In this document: positions 26,817 through 36,418 of the stretch, piece by piece | Layout of the letters: each line of letters begins with the position of its first letter | How positions within the stretch are numbered: position 1 is the stretch's first letter | Made by a program: the position numbers and the translations under genes | Notes under the pieces: model-generated | What the model was told of the DNA's origin: nothing | Seen by the model: only the letters and a program-made list of their open reading frames with translations | Databases searched by the model: none | DNA from: Pseudomaricurvus alkylphenolicus | Lineage (GTDB): Bacteria > Pseudomonadota > Gammaproteobacteria > Pseudomonadales > Cellvibrionaceae | Length of the DNA: 64,000 nt | Direction of reading: 5' to 3' | Assembly (NCBI RefSeq): GCF_011683955.1 | Contig: NZ_JAAQPI010000001.1 | Location: 1,178,001 to 1,242,000, forward strand

Positions 26817-27847
26817 GGCACAGTTCCTGTTGGTTTTGTTGGAGTTGGGTTATAGACCGCCTCGCCATTAATCTGATGTTGCAATTGACCGCTGATGGGC
26901 TTGCGATTAAACAGGTGCACCGCATGTCGCCAGGCTGAAAGGGCTGCTTGCGGTCGGCGTGGCAGTTCAGCAAGCCAGCGTACCACCGCCTTTTCGGCAA
27001 GGGCGGCTTCGGGGAGAAAGTCCATCAGCATATGCACATGGGGCATACCTTGCCAAATGTGCAGTTGAATATCGACACCGGCTTCCAAAGCCTTGTGGGT
27101 ATACACTAGGCTGTCGTCACGCAAGGCCTCATCTCCGCCGACCACCAGCAATGTCGGTGGCAGTTGCTTGAGGTCGCCAAATACCGGCGAGGCAAGAGCG
27201 TCGCGTAAATGTTCACCCTGCAAATAATGTTGCTGGGGTGAGACCAGGGACTGGATGGGAAACATGGGGTCTCGCCAGCTGTGCATCATCCATGTAGCGC
27301 TGATTTGGCTAAAGTCGGTGATGGGCGACAGGGCAACAGCAGCGGAGGGCATGGGTAACTGTTTCTGCTTAATCATATTCAGCAGGCACAGCGTCAGATT
27401 GGCGCCGGCGGAGTCGCCCATTACCACGATTTGGTCCGGTGAATGGTTTCGTAACAGGTACTGGTAAGCTGCCAGGCAATCTTCAAGTGCTGCCGGAAAC
27501 GGGTGATCGGGCGCGAGCCGATACCAGGGCAAAAATGCCGAGCGTCCGCTCAGATCGCACAGGCGTGACACCATCTGGGAGTGGGACTCCGGCAGGCGCA
27601 TGATAAAGGCGCCACCGTGCAGGTAAAGAATCACTTTCTGGCGGTCACTATTGGCATGTTCAAGCCAGCGGCCATTGAGTGGATCGTTGATTTCCCGACG
27701 GGTGACGCCGGGGGCAAGCTTGCCTCGTTTGCGGGCATCGAGACGATCGTACTGGCGGCAAAAGTCTTGCAGGCTGCCGCTGGTGGGACGCAGGCGCATA
27801 AATACCCGCACCAGCGTATTGGTTAGCTTGGAGCGCAAACTGGCCAT
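26804..27847 (-). CDS. Alpha/beta hydrolase, HSL family
   Basis: A 347-residue esterase/lipase of the hormone-sensitive-lipase family. The oxyanion motif is YLHGGAF near residue 80, the nucleophile elbow GDSAGAN near 150, the catalytic Asp probably in GGDEALRDD near 243 and the His in MPHVHML near 275. The start is the ATG at 27847, preceded by AGGGTAGAGG; the longer frame would begin with TTG at 27865. No signal peptide is seen. It leads the minus-strand lipid cluster and is divergent from the Rieske oxygenase across a 228-bp regulatory gap, so it may hydrolyse an ester entering or leaving that pathway. Confidence 0.92.
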   Translation of the reverse strand: MASLRSKLTNTLVRVFMRLRPTSGSLQDFCRQYDRLDARKRGKLAPGVTRREINDPLNGRWLEHANSDRQKVILYLHGGAFIMRLPESHSQMVSRLCDLSGRSAFLPWYRLAPDHPFPAALEDCLAAYQYLLRNHSPDQIVVMGDSAGANLTLCLLNMIKQKQLPMPSAAVALSPITDFSQISATWMMHSWRDPMFPIQSLVSPQQHYLQGEHLRDALASPVFGDLKQLPPTLLVVGGDEALRDDSLVYTHKALEAGVDIQLHIWQGMPHVHMLMDFLPEAALAEKAVVRWLAELPRRPQAALSAWRHAVHLFNRKPISGQLQHQINGEAVYNPTPTKPTGTVPCSD

Positions 27848-27979
27848 GGCCTCTACCCTGAGCAAGTAGCATCTGAAAAAAGTAATCTAGATAACAATAA
27901 CCTGGATGTTTAAATAGATCAACAAGCAGTTACTATCAGGTCTTATATTTATAAAAAATACCAAACGGTTAGTTTTAAA

Positions 27980-27993
27980 TTGATCCAGATCAA
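27980..27993. promoter_or_regulatory. Perfect FNR/Anr box
   Basis: TTGATCCAGATCAA matches the FNR/Anr consensus TTGAT-N4-ATCAA at all ten specified bases and lies 83 bp before the Rieske ATG at 28076, in the gap shared with the divergent hydrolase. The effect (activation or repression at low oxygen) cannot be read from the site alone. Confidence 0.65.
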
Positions 27994-28075
27994 AACTCTG
28001 TTTGTGCACTGGGCGCATGCTAAAAACCACACGATCAACTCAACGCTGAGGTTCGGCTGAAAGGATCACCCCGGG

Positions 28076-29491
28076 ATGCCGATCGACACTATGAGCACTA
28101 TCAACGACACCTATAACGATTATCAAAAGGGTTTTGGCACTGAGGACTCACCCAACTGGCGTGAGCTGGCCGGCAAGGACGCCAGGCGTATTCCCGCCAC
28201 ACTGCTGGAAGAGAATTCCCCCAATCTTGGCTCGGCCAAGATTCCGCCCGGTCGTTACACCAGCCGCGATTATCACCGCGAGGAAGTGGAGAAAGTCTGG
28301 AAGCGCACCTGGCAGGTGGTCTGCAGAGAGGACGAGATCCCTAATCCCGGTGATCACTTCGTTTATGACGTTGCCGGTATGTCATTTTTGATTGTGCGTA
28401 CTGAAGACAATGAATTCAAAGGCTATTGGAACGTATGCCTGCACCGCGGTCGCAAGCTGGTGGACAAAAGCGGTTGCGGTGCCAAGGGTTTTCGCTGTGC
28501 CTACCACGCTTGGTCCTGGGACCTGAAGGGCAACCTGGCATACTATCCCGGCAAGTGGGATTTTCCGGATGTGGAAGCGGAAAAATTCGGTTTGCGTGAA
28601 ACCGCCATCGACACCTGGGGTGGTTTTATCTTTATCAACCCGGACGCCAATGCCAAGCCGCTGGCCAATCATATGGGCAGCATGCCCAAGCATTTCGAGT
28701 CCTGGCCACTGGAAAAACGCCATACACTCTGGCACGTGCAAAAGCGGATTAACGCCAACTGGAAGGTTGGCATCGAGGCCTTTCTGGAGGCTTACCACGT
28801 TGTGCAAACCCATCCGCAGGCCCTTTCTTCTGTGGCCGAGCACGGCACTCAATACGATGTTTGGGATGAGGGCGAAGCGGCCTTCAGTCGTCTGATTACC
28901 CCGACGGCGGTTCCCAGTGACCACTCCAAAGAGGGTACTCCCCTGGGCGCGATTGCCGATGTGTGGGCCCTGCTCAATGGGCTGCGTATGGACGAGGCCA
29001 ACAGTTTGCCCGAAGACATCTACGACCGTGCAACACTGGCCGAATGGCGTCGCCACTCGCTGGGTGAAATGACCAAGGCCGACTACAGCGACGTGCCCGA
29101 TGCCATGATGCTGGATTCGATTCAGTACTGGCTGTTCCCGAACTTCTGCCCGTGGTTTGGTGAAGGCCTGCCTTTGATCTATCAGTTCCGTCCCGACGCC
29201 GACGATCCGGACACTTGCTTTATGGATGTGTGGATGCTGGTGCGGTCACCGGATGAAGGGCCGGCACCGGTGGCACCGGAAGTGATCAGACTGGGGCCGG
29301 ACGACAAGTTTGAACCTCACATTGGTGCCATGGGGCTGATCTTCGATCAGGATGATTTTAATATGCCCCAGGTACAGGAAGGCCTTAAGACCTGGCCGGG
29401 TGATCCCGATGGTGTGACTCTTGCGCGTTACCAGGAAATGCGGGTGCGCTTCCTGCACCAGATACTGACTCGGGTGATGTCCACGCCTTGA
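28076..29491 (+). CDS. Rieske non-heme iron oxygenase, alpha subunit
   Basis: A 471-residue terminal oxygenase. The Rieske cluster ligands are C121 and H123 in NVCLHRGRKL and C141 and H144 in CAYHAW, spaced CxH-x17-CxxH. The mononuclear iron site shows H241 and H246 in EAYHVVQTHPQ, with a distal Asp probably in FDQDDFNM near residue 425. The bridging residue two before Tyr-His is Glu238, not the Asp of naphthalene dioxygenase; a bridging Glu is known in carnitine oxygenase CntA. It is monocistronic, with no ferredoxin, reductase or beta subunit in the window, so electron transfer partners are elsewhere. It probably hydroxylates or demethylates an aromatic, alicyclic or lipid-like substrate. 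An alternative start is at 28091. Confidence 0.93.
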   Translation: MPIDTMSTINDTYNDYQKGFGTEDSPNWRELAGKDARRIPATLLEENSPNLGSAKIPPGRYTSRDYHREEVEKVWKRTWQVVCREDEIPNPGDHFVYDVAGMSFLIVRTEDNEFKGYWNVCLHRGRKLVDKSGCGAKGFRCAYHAWSWDLKGNLAYYPGKWDFPDVEAEKFGLRETAIDTWGGFIFINPDANAKPLANHMGSMPKHFESWPLEKRHTLWHVQKRINANWKVGIEAFLEAYHVVQTHPQALSSVAEHGTQYDVWDEGEAAFSRLITPTAVPSDHSKEGTPLGAIADVWALLNGLRMDEANSLPEDIYDRATLAEWRRHSLGEMTKADYSDVPDAMMLDSIQYWLFPNFCPWFGEGLPLIYQFRPDADDPDTCFMDVWMLVRSPDEGPAPVAPEVIRLGPDDKFEPHIGAMGLIFDQDDFNMPQVQEGLKTWPGDPDGVTLARYQEMRVRFLHQILTRVMSTP

Positions 29492-29533
29492 CCCCAAGCC
29501 GTAGCAGCGCGGCTGATACAACGTGCCAAATTC

Positions 29534-29651
29534 CTTCGCCCTCAAGCGGGCTCCTACAAGGTTCCTATCTTCTGTAGGAGCGCGCTCCGAGCGCGATGAA
29601 GACGGCACTAACCCGGTTCAGGGCCGGTCGCCCTCGGAGCGGGCTGCTACA
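29534..29651. repeat. REP-like repeat cluster
   Basis: GCTCCTACA (29550-29558) and TGTAGGAGC (29573-29581) form one hairpin, followed by CGCGCTCCGAGCGCGA and a half copy, CCCTCGGAGCGGGCTGCTACAGG, split here as two adjoining blocks at 29629-29651. It lies between the convergent Rieske and receptor genes. Confidence 0.7.
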
Positions 29652-29663
29652 GGCAAGGGCGAA

Positions 29664-31985
29664 TTACTTCAGGTGATAGGTAAATTCGAGCCCAAAGGAT
29701 TTCGGATCTCCCGCCACGCGGATGCTGGTATCGACAGAGCGATTGGCACTGACCCAGTAGTACTCGTCGCTGACATTCCTGCCCCACAACAACAGGCTCC
29801 AGTTTTCATCCGGTGATACCAGTCCGGCGCGCAGATCAAATACCGTATAGGCATCCACATCGAAGAGAGGAATCTCACCGAAGTTACTGTTGGTGTCGCT
29901 CTGGTGGGAAAGATTACCGCCCACAAATGCACGGTAGCCGCTGGAAAACTGCCAGTCGTATTGAAGGTCCAGATTGGCGCTCAGCTCCGGTGTGTTGGGG
30001 AAGGCTTCGCCGTCAAAATCACCAAGTTGTCCCAGGCCATTGTAGCCCTGGTAGTCCTTAAGCTCGGTATCCAGGTAGGTAATATTGGCACCAATCGTCC
30101 AGGCCGCGGAGGGCTTCCAGTCGTATTGCAACTCAAGGCCCAGGACCTCCGATTCCGGCACGTTTACCAGGGCTTCGAGTGGACCAAACACAGGCACAGT
30201 GACACGGCCGCGAATCTGTTTGTCCTCATAGTCGTAGTAGAACAGCGCGCCGCTCAGCTGCATGCTGTTATCGGCGAGGCTCAACTTGAAGCCCACCTCA
30301 TAAGCCAGCAGGGATTCCTCGGTCACGGGACGGTACTGATTGGCCTCGGAGGCGGACAGGTTGGGAAAGCTGCCGTTCTTGTAGCCCTGACTGATATTGG
30401 CGTAGTACATAGTGTCATTATCAGGCTTCCAGTCCAGCCCCAGGCGCCAGGAAGTATTGCTCTCCTCCAGCGTGTCTTCGACCCGGATGGCCGCAAAGGT
30501 GCTCACATCCAGGGTGATGCAACCGCCGACAGGAATCACCGGTGCGCCGCCGAACAGTCCCACATTAAACGCATTGGCCAGTACGCCATCGCCAATGTCC
30601 TTGGTGCAGCCATCAAATTCAACCTCTGAGTCGGTGTGGCGTGCGGAGAAGTGTCCCGTCAGGGTATCGGTGACGGAATAGTCCACGGCACCAAAGACCG
30701 CCTGGCTGGAAAATTCCTGGTAGGTGTCGTTGTCGGTGGTATTGAAGAAGGCGCTCAGGTCACCGCCGGCTCTGGCTACCAGCGCATAGCCATTGCCGGT
30801 GTCGTCGAACAGTAAACGCTCCAGCTGTGAGACCTCACTGTCGTCAGCGTTGAAACCAATCATCCACTGCAATCGTTCCTGTTGCGCCACACCGCTGAGA
30901 CGCAGTTCGTGGGCATTGGCGGTGATATCGCCAAAGGTGTTGACGGTGAAGTTATTCAGGGAGACGCCGTCGGTGTCGGCCAGGCGGTCCATGTCAAATT
31001 GCGAATGGGCGTAGAGGTAAGTCAGAGTTGTGGTATCACTCAGGCTCCAGTCCGCGCGCAGCGACACCTGCTCCATATCACTGTCCTGCCTGGGGTCATT
31101 GGGCCCCCAGTCTGCGGCCTGGTTGTCGCCCTTCGCTTGTGGGTAATTTTCCAGGGCACTGACGGTCTGCGCAGGTAAATACAAGCGTGCCAGGGCATCC
31201 TGCTGGAAGCTCAGTGTTTGGAACTGGTTGGCGCGCAAATCGGATTTGTCCCGATGCTTGAACCAGGTCAGCGCCAGTTGCAGCTCATCGGTGGCAGCCC
31301 AGTTCAGACTCAGCCGTGTACTGGTGCGATCCTTGTCTCCAAGCTCCCGGCTGGAAGTGGTGCTTTCCTGCCAGCCACCACTGTCTTCGCTTTTGAAGGC
31401 GATTCGGGCGGACAGACTATCGGACAATGGCCCGCTAAGATGGCCACGAACGGTGCGGTATTCATGGTTGCCGATTCCGGCAGTGATGGCTGCATTCAGC
31501 TCCTGCGTCGGTTTGGCGGCAACATAGTTGATGGCGCCGCTGGTGGTGTTTTGCCCGAACAGCGTCCCCTGCGGGCCCTTGAGAACCTCTACCCGTTCCG
31601 GATCCAGGCCCACACCGCCGGTCATGATGGGAAAGGGGATGGCGACCTCATCCACATAGACCGCCACATTGGCGCGCGCGCCCAGACTGGCTTCGTTAAA
31701 CCCGACGCCGCGGATGTAATAAATGGGGGTGCCCTGGTTACTTTCGGAGTAGCGGAAACCCGTGACCACCTTTTGCAGGTCGGCCACGGTTTCTATGCCT
31801 TTTTCTTGCATGTCCTGGCCGGATAGCGCGGAAATGGACATGGGCACGTCAGCGATAGACTGCTGGCGTTTCTTCGCCGTGACGATTATCTCCTCAAGAG
31901 TGGAGGTTGAGTTAGCCACAGCAGCCGCGGGAAGGGTGCTGATCAGTGCTGCCAACAGCAGCTTGCCGTTGAGTTCCGTGTTCAT
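29664..31985 (-). CDS. TonB-dependent outer-membrane receptor (group C)
   Basis: A 773-residue receptor: signal peptide about 1-24 ending AVANS, TonB-box-like LEEIIVTAKKRQQS, plug motifs IYYIRGVGFNEA, EVLKGPQGTLFGQNTTSG and INYVAAKP, and a barrel closing with FGLEFTYHLK. FGQNTTSG separates it from the LWGRNATAG group-A receptors. AGGGAT precedes the ATG. It converges with the Rieske gene and is divergent from a TetR regulator across 280 bp containing a perfect 8-7-8 inverted repeat, so it is probably controlled by that TetR. It may import the Rieske substrate; this is inferred from position only. Confidence 0.95.
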   Translation of the reverse strand: MNTELNGKLLLAALISTLPAAAVANSTSTLEEIIVTAKKRQQSIADVPMSISALSGQDMQEKGIETVADLQKVVTGFRYSESNQGTPIYYIRGVGFNEASLGARANVAVYVDEVAIPFPIMTGGVGLDPERVEVLKGPQGTLFGQNTTSGAINYVAAKPTQELNAAITAGIGNHEYRTVRGHLSGPLSDSLSARIAFKSEDSGGWQESTTSSRELGDKDRTSTRLSLNWAATDELQLALTWFKHRDKSDLRANQFQTLSFQQDALARLYLPAQTVSALENYPQAKGDNQAADWGPNDPRQDSDMEQVSLRADWSLSDTTTLTYLYAHSQFDMDRLADTDGVSLNNFTVNTFGDITANAHELRLSGVAQQERLQWMIGFNADDSEVSQLERLLFDDTGNGYALVARAGGDLSAFFNTTDNDTYQEFSSQAVFGAVDYSVTDTLTGHFSARHTDSEVEFDGCTKDIGDGVLANAFNVGLFGGAPVIPVGGCITLDVSTFAAIRVEDTLEESNTSWRLGLDWKPDNDTMYYANISQGYKNGSFPNLSASEANQYRPVTEESLLAYEVGFKLSLADNSMQLSGALFYYDYEDKQIRGRVTVPVFGPLEALVNVPESEVLGLELQYDWKPSAAWTIGANITYLDTELKDYQGYNGLGQLGDFDGEAFPNTPELSANLDLQYDWQFSSGYRAFVGGNLSHQSDTNSNFGEIPLFDVDAYTVFDLRAGLVSPDENWSLLLWGRNVSDEYYWVSANRSVDTSIRVAGDPKSFGLEFTYHLK

Positions 31986-32027
31986 TGCATGAATCCCTGT
32001 GTTTTAAGATGTTATCGTTATATAGTC

Positions 32028-32069
32028 ATCCAGATTATAGGTATCTGGATTAAAGTGAGTATACATACT
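32028..32069. promoter_or_regulatory. Candidate operators in the receptor/TetR divergent promoter
   Basis: ATCCAGAT (32028-32035) and ATCTGGAT (32043-32050) are a perfect inverted pair with a 7-bp spacer. AGTATACATACT (32058-32069) is a second, near-adjacent palindrome. The 8-mer CATACTAA starts at 32064 and again at 32211, close to the TetR start. Confidence 0.5.
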
Positions 32070-32265
32070 AAATTGACTGTGTAAATGATGCTGGATGACA
32101 TTCAATTCGCCGGCAAATGCCAGGCCGGTTGTGCTTCAGAAGCGATATTCCTGTGCGATGTTGTCGAAGCTATGGATATCGGTACTTTTGATAAACCGGC
32201 CTCGATATAGCATACTAACCGGTTGTTAGATTCTGGATGTTCGGGACAGTGTTGCAGTGATCAAA

Positions 32266-32859
32266 ATGATGGAGTCCACTTCGCCCAGCAAGGGCGAACG
32301 TACCCGCCAGCGTGTATTGACCCAGGCGGCCAGACTGTTTGCCAAGCATGGGTACGACGGCATGAGCATGGACAGGCTGGCCAAGGCTCTGAAGCTCACC
32401 AAGGGCGCCCTCTACGCCCACTTCAAGGGTAAGTATGAGATTTATCTGGAGTCCACTATCCGCTATATGGAGGCATTTAACCGCAGCCGACCGGCGCTCG
32501 ACAGCTCGGCTGATCCCGAGCAAAACCTTGAGGAGTACCTGACCTGGCTGCTCGATACCTTCGAGAAGGACAAAACCTACCGCCTGCTGATGCTGCGCTT
32601 GTTTATTGAAGCCGATCCGAAAACCACAAGAGTTGTGGCGGAAGGTGCCCTGGCGCCCCCGGTTGATCATCTGACGGAGCTGATTCACGCTTACAAACCG
32701 CGGGTAAACGCACTTGAGTTTGTCTATACCCTGGCAACGGTAGCCATGTTGAATCCCGACATGCGCAAGACGATTTCGGTATTTTCGCCCGATACACAAC
32801 AGTCGCGCAGCAAAGAGGCGCTACTGCAACACTTGATGGAAATCCTCAGGGCGGCCTAG
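32266..32859 (+). CDS. TetR-family transcriptional regulator
   Basis: A regulator of about 197 residues. The TetR_N helix-turn-helix is clear: RLFAKHGYDGMSMDRLAKAL followed by KLTKGALYAHFKGK. ATGs at 32266 and 32269 are both possible, and a GTG at 32257 is also in frame; no strong ribosome site decides. The C-terminal domain with ALAPPVDHLTELI is not assignable to a ligand. It is divergent from the group-C receptor and the palindromes between them are its likely operators; it also lies 230 bp upstream of the group-A receptor at 33091, whose promoter has a similar ATAGTAT/ATACTAT pair. Confidence 0.9.
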   Translation: MMESTSPSKGERTRQRVLTQAARLFAKHGYDGMSMDRLAKALKLTKGALYAHFKGKYEIYLESTIRYMEAFNRSRPALDSSADPEQNLEEYLTWLLDTFEKDKTYRLLMLRLFIEADPKTTRVVAEGALAPPVDHLTELIHAYKPRVNALEFVYTLATVAMLNPDMRKTISVFSPDTQQSRSKEALLQHLMEILRAA

Positions 32860-32990
32860 GCCGTCCTATTGTTCAGTCTCCTGTTATTTCTCACCTTACT
32901 GGCCACGCCCCAGGCGTAGATTATTGTTTGCTGGCGAACTTTATTGGCGGGCGCTATTGAACTTGATCCTGTCTGTGCTAGCATACCCAA

Positions 32991-33010
32991 ATAGTATCTA
33001 GGTATACTAT
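32991..33010. promoter_or_regulatory. ATAGTAT inverted pair upstream of a receptor
   Basis: ATAGTAT (32991-32997) and ATACTAT (33004-33010) form a perfect 7-6-7 inverted repeat 80 bp before the receptor start at 33091. It resembles the TACTA-type boxes in the other receptor promoters. Confidence 0.45.
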
Positions 33011-33090
33011 TATTAAGATTATTATAACGGTGACTTTCGATATAACAATCAGTCATCGGTCAATGAATGCGAAAGCAGGAGAGAATTAAG

Positions 33091-35358
33091 ATGAGTCCTA
33101 AATCCCGCGCCCCCTTTTCCGTAAAGAGTTCCCTTGCCGTGTTGGGGGCACTCAATGTACTGCCCCTGTCTCAGGCTGTTGTTGCTGACGAAATTTTCAG
33201 AATTGAAGAAATTGTGGTGGTCGCACAAAAACGCGAACAGAGTCTGCAGGAAGTGCCCATTGCGATCGATGCCTTCACCAGTGACGATATCAAAAGCCGG
33301 TCCATCGATGGCGCCGCTGATCTGGGTGTACAGTCTCCAAGCTTTGTGTACGGCGAGGTTAACGGTCAGGCGCAGTTGTCTATCCGTGGTGTTGGCTTCG
33401 TATTGCTGACTGGCGCGGGGGAAAACTCCGTGGCTGTTCATTCAGACGGCCTGTATCTGGCCAATCCCGGTGCGGTGTCCATGTTGCAGGATGATATTGC
33501 CGGGCTGGAACTGCTCAAGGGTCCACAGGGTACGCTCTGGGGGCGCAATGCGACCGCGGGTGTGGTGAACTTTATCACCCATGCTCCGGCCGAAGAAGTG
33601 GGTGGACATATCAAGGTGGGTCTCGGTAATTTCGACGCTAAGACCCTGTCGGGCAGCGTGGATCTTCCCATCAGTGAGCGCGTCAAAACACGCTTCAGCC
33701 TGCAAAAAACGGAGCGCGACGGCTTTGCGGACAACCACTTCCTGGGCAAGGACATCAACGACCTTGACAAAACCAGTGGTCGTGTCTCTGTGGATATCGA
33801 TGTCAGTGACGAACTGTTTGCACAGATTCGAGCCTTCAGCAGCAAAGAGGAAATCAACGGTTCACCTCATTTTGACGTACTCTACGACAACGGCGGTTTG
33901 ATACCGGACTTTACCAATCCGTTTGCGCCACCGACACCAGTACCGAGTGTGTTGGGTGCTCTGGGTATTCCGGACAGCTTCTACGATACGCGACCTTACG
34001 ACGCCCAAATTGACCAGCCGACTTTCCGCGACAGCAGCCTGTCTGGTGGCTCTCTGCGCTTGACCTACGATTTAAGCGAAAACCTTCGTCTGGTTTCCAT
34101 TACCGGCATGGTGGACTACGAAAGCGATATCGATGACCAGGATCTGGACGGTACCGCTGCGGATCTTTTGCATCTGAGTCGGGTGCTGGGTGACGAAACC
34201 TGGTCCCAGGAGTTTAACCTCTCCGGCGAGCACGGCGATTTGACCTGGTTGCTGGGCGCCTTCTATATGCAGCAGGATATCGAGGTCTTCAGTGGCGTTA
34301 CCGTACCCTTGTTTTCCGGTGCCACCATGGGTGCCATTGATAACTTTATCTACGATTTTGAAGAAGAGGTGGAAAGCATTGCTGTATTTGCGGATGCTAC
34401 TTACAGCCTCAACGACAACCTGAACGTCTACGCCGGTATCCGCGCCATGCAGGAAGAGCGGGATTCCCTGATGACGGCCCAGTATTTTGATATTGCCGGT
34501 AACAGTGCCAATGCCACGGTTGGTTTGCTGGGCCTGCAGCCCTGTAATCAGGAGGCCAAGAAGCGCGACGATGACGACATCACCGGGCGTCTGGGTTTGC
34601 AGTGGATGTTCGGCAGTGATTCCATGGTTTACGCTCAAGTAGCGAGCGGTTTCAAGAGCGGCGGAGCGGCAACGTCATTGTGTGGCAACCTGTTTGAGCC
34701 AGAGACCATCGAATCCGCGGAAGTGGGCTTCAAGACCATGTTGATGGATGGCCAGCTGCGACTTAATGGCGCCGCGTTCTTCTACGACTACAGCGATATT
34801 CAGGTGGAGGAAACCATCGGCTCGGCGGCGAAAATCAATAACGCCGACGGTGAAATCCTGGGGGCGGAACTGGATCTGTTGTACTACGCCAATCCCAATC
34901 TCCAGTTCAACGCCGGTCTGACACTGTTGGATACCGAGTACACAGAGTTTAACAATGTCGATGCCTTTAATGTGGTGGCTGGGCCCCAGGACTTGTCTGG
35001 TAACCCGTTACTGCGTTCGCCCGAGTGGCAAGTGGTCGTCGGTGGGCAGTACACCCTGGATCTGAGTGATGGCGCCAGCCTGATGCTGCGCGCCGATATC
35101 AATTCCAGCGCTTCTTACCAGCTGCGTGAATTCGATCTCACTCAGGATGAGCAGAACAGCTACACCATGGTCAATGCCTCGCTTACTTATACCACGGCGG
35201 AAGAAGACTGGGTGATTCGGGTCTGGGGTAAAAACCTCACCGATGAGGAGGTGCTGATCGGTATTCTTAATTCCTCACCCATCCCGGGTGCCGGTTATGC
35301 CAGTGGCTCTTATGGCATGCCTGCCACCTATGGTGCCACGGCGGAATATAATTTCTGA
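33091..35358 (+). CDS. TonB-dependent outer-membrane receptor (group A)
   Basis: A 755-residue receptor. The start is the ATG at 33091 with AGGAGAG upstream, not the longer frame from 33067. Signal peptide to about residue 32, then IEEIVVVAQKREQS, plug motifs LSIRGVGFVLLTGAGENS, ELLKGPQGTLWGRNATAG and VNFIT, and a barrel with NPLLRSPEW and YQLREFD, ending YNF. These stretches place it with the receptors at 1378 and 14744. It is followed by a REP hairpin that may stabilise or terminate the message. The substrate is unknown but likely chemically related to that of its paralogs. Confidence 0.95.
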   Translation: MSPKSRAPFSVKSSLAVLGALNVLPLSQAVVADEIFRIEEIVVVAQKREQSLQEVPIAIDAFTSDDIKSRSIDGAADLGVQSPSFVYGEVNGQAQLSIRGVGFVLLTGAGENSVAVHSDGLYLANPGAVSMLQDDIAGLELLKGPQGTLWGRNATAGVVNFITHAPAEEVGGHIKVGLGNFDAKTLSGSVDLPISERVKTRFSLQKTERDGFADNHFLGKDINDLDKTSGRVSVDIDVSDELFAQIRAFSSKEEINGSPHFDVLYDNGGLIPDFTNPFAPPTPVPSVLGALGIPDSFYDTRPYDAQIDQPTFRDSSLSGGSLRLTYDLSENLRLVSITGMVDYESDIDDQDLDGTAADLLHLSRVLGDETWSQEFNLSGEHGDLTWLLGAFYMQQDIEVFSGVTVPLFSGATMGAIDNFIYDFEEEVESIAVFADATYSLNDNLNVYAGIRAMQEERDSLMTAQYFDIAGNSANATVGLLGLQPCNQEAKKRDDDDITGRLGLQWMFGSDSMVYAQVASGFKSGGAATSLCGNLFEPETIESAEVGFKTMLMDGQLRLNGAAFFYDYSDIQVEETIGSAAKINNADGEILGAELDLLYYANPNLQFNAGLTLLDTEYTEFNNVDAFNVVAGPQDLSGNPLLRSPEWQVVVGGQYTLDLSDGASLMLRADINSSASYQLREFDLTQDEQNSYTMVNASLTYTTAEEDWVIRVWGKNLTDEEVLIGILNSSPIPGAGYASGSYGMPATYGATAEYNF

Positions 35359-35371
35359 CCCATCGCCCTTC

Positions 35372-35424
35372 AGCGGGCTGCTACAGATTCTGCCAGAGTC
35401 CTGTAGCAGCGCGCTCCGAGAGCG
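35372..35424. repeat. REP-like hairpin after the receptor
   Basis: GCTGCTACAG (35377-35386) and CTGTAGCAGC (35401-35410) are perfect inverses, with GC-rich flanks and CGCGCTCCGAGAGCG after. It lies between the convergent receptor and ExbD-like genes and could act as a shared transcript-end structure. Confidence 0.7.
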
Positions 35425-35504
35425 ACCATATGTGGCACCATCCTTCAGAGACGCTTAATGGCATAGTCGATACTGACCTTCGCATCTTTCGAGAAGGACA
35501 TATC

Positions 35505-35840
35505 TCAATCCGGCAGGTAAATAATCTCCCCACTTTCCAGCTGGTAAGCGGTGCCCACTCGTTTGCCATTGCCCTGGCTTGTGCCCGACGCATTCTCGGT
35601 CGCCTGGTAACGCAGGATCTGGCCGTCCTTGCGGGTGATGATTTCCATATTGCTTTCGCCGGGGTTCTTTACCACCGTGAACTGCTCCGAAAACAACAGA
35701 TCTTCGATATCCAGATAGCTGACAATGGCGGCCATCAGCGCGACAGAGAAAACCATGGCGATATCAAACAGACTCGCCACCGAAGCCATGGGGTCGTTGT
35801 CAAAGTGTTCCTGCAGGCCCGGATTCTTGCGCCGCTTCAT
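35505..35840 (-). CDS. ExbD-like/DUF2149-type small membrane protein
   Basis: A 111-residue protein with one transmembrane helix (about 20-43). Asp26 lies at the start of that helix in ASLFDIAMVF, the place where ExbD/TolR/MotB proteins carry the proton-channel Asp. The C-terminal 65 residues are periplasmic-like and end EIIYLPD. It matches in size and position the DUF2149-type proteins that accompany CobN-like genes, and HmuV of the Porphyromonas hmu operon. Its start overlaps the ExbB-like stop by ATGA, so the two are translationally coupled and probably form one proton channel. It is the last gene of the Zur-box operon. Confidence 0.85.
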   Translation of the reverse strand: MKRRKNPGLQEHFDNDPMASVASLFDIAMVFSVALMAAIVSYLDIEDLLFSEQFTVVKNPGESNMEIITRKDGQILRYQATENASGTSQGNGKRVGTAYQLESGEIIYLPD

Positions 35841-36418
35841 GAGGATGCCGCCCCAAAACGAGTGCCCAGCACACAGTCGAGAATTGCCAACTCACGGCTG
35901 ATAATCTGGCGCTGCAGCTGAAACAAGACAAACCCAATTGCACCAATGACCAAACCCACCACGGTGGTGGTAAAGGCCACCTGCATCTGGCTGGCCAATT
36001 GTTGTACGTCACCGCGTGCGAGACCTTCGAGGGCTGGCCCCATAGGAATCAGTGTGCCCAGCAGTCCGAGAATGGGGCCAAGCTTGGCAAGCCGGTTAAG
36101 GGAGCCCAGGCGGCGCTCGCATTGTGACTCATATTCGGCAATCAAGTGAGTGGCGCGGGCGGAGCAATGGGCCTTGTGCAGCTGGCTCAGGCAGCGACTG
36201 AAGCTGTTATCGTCAGCGGGTAGCGGAGGCGGGCTTTCGCTGCTGGTGTCGTGCAACCACTGACCAATCGCGTCCAGCTTGCGGCTATCACCACGGTAAC
36301 GGATAAACAGTTCGCTGGCACGATGCAGACTCTGCACAAACAGGATTAGCAATAGCGCAATGCAGGGGATCAGCAGTCCGGAAGACAGAAAGTTCAGCAG
36401 ATCAATGGACAGGTTCAT
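35837..36418 (-). CDS. ExbB/TolQ/MotA-family proton-channel protein
   Basis: A 193-residue protein with three membrane segments: about 10-30, and a pair near 112-135 and 150-172. The MotA/TolQ/ExbB core reads KLGPILGLLGTLIPMGPALE and then TTTVVGLVIGAIGFVLF. The start is set at the ATG at 36418 (MNLSIDLL); the longer frame lies inside the preceding gene. With the ExbD-like protein it should form a proton-driven complex. Such dedicated ExbBD-like pairs accompany CobN-like genes in hmu-type operons. It overlaps the upstream membrane gene by 17 bp. Confidence 0.88.
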   Translation of the reverse strand: MNLSIDLLNFLSSGLLIPCIALLLILFVQSLHRASELFIRYRGDSRKLDAIGQWLHDTSSESPPPLPADDNSFSRCLSQLHKAHCSARATHLIAEYESQCERRLGSLNRLAKLGPILGLLGTLIPMGPALEGLARGDVQQLASQMQVAFTTTVVGLVIGAIGFVLFQLQRQIISRELAILDCVLGTRFGAASS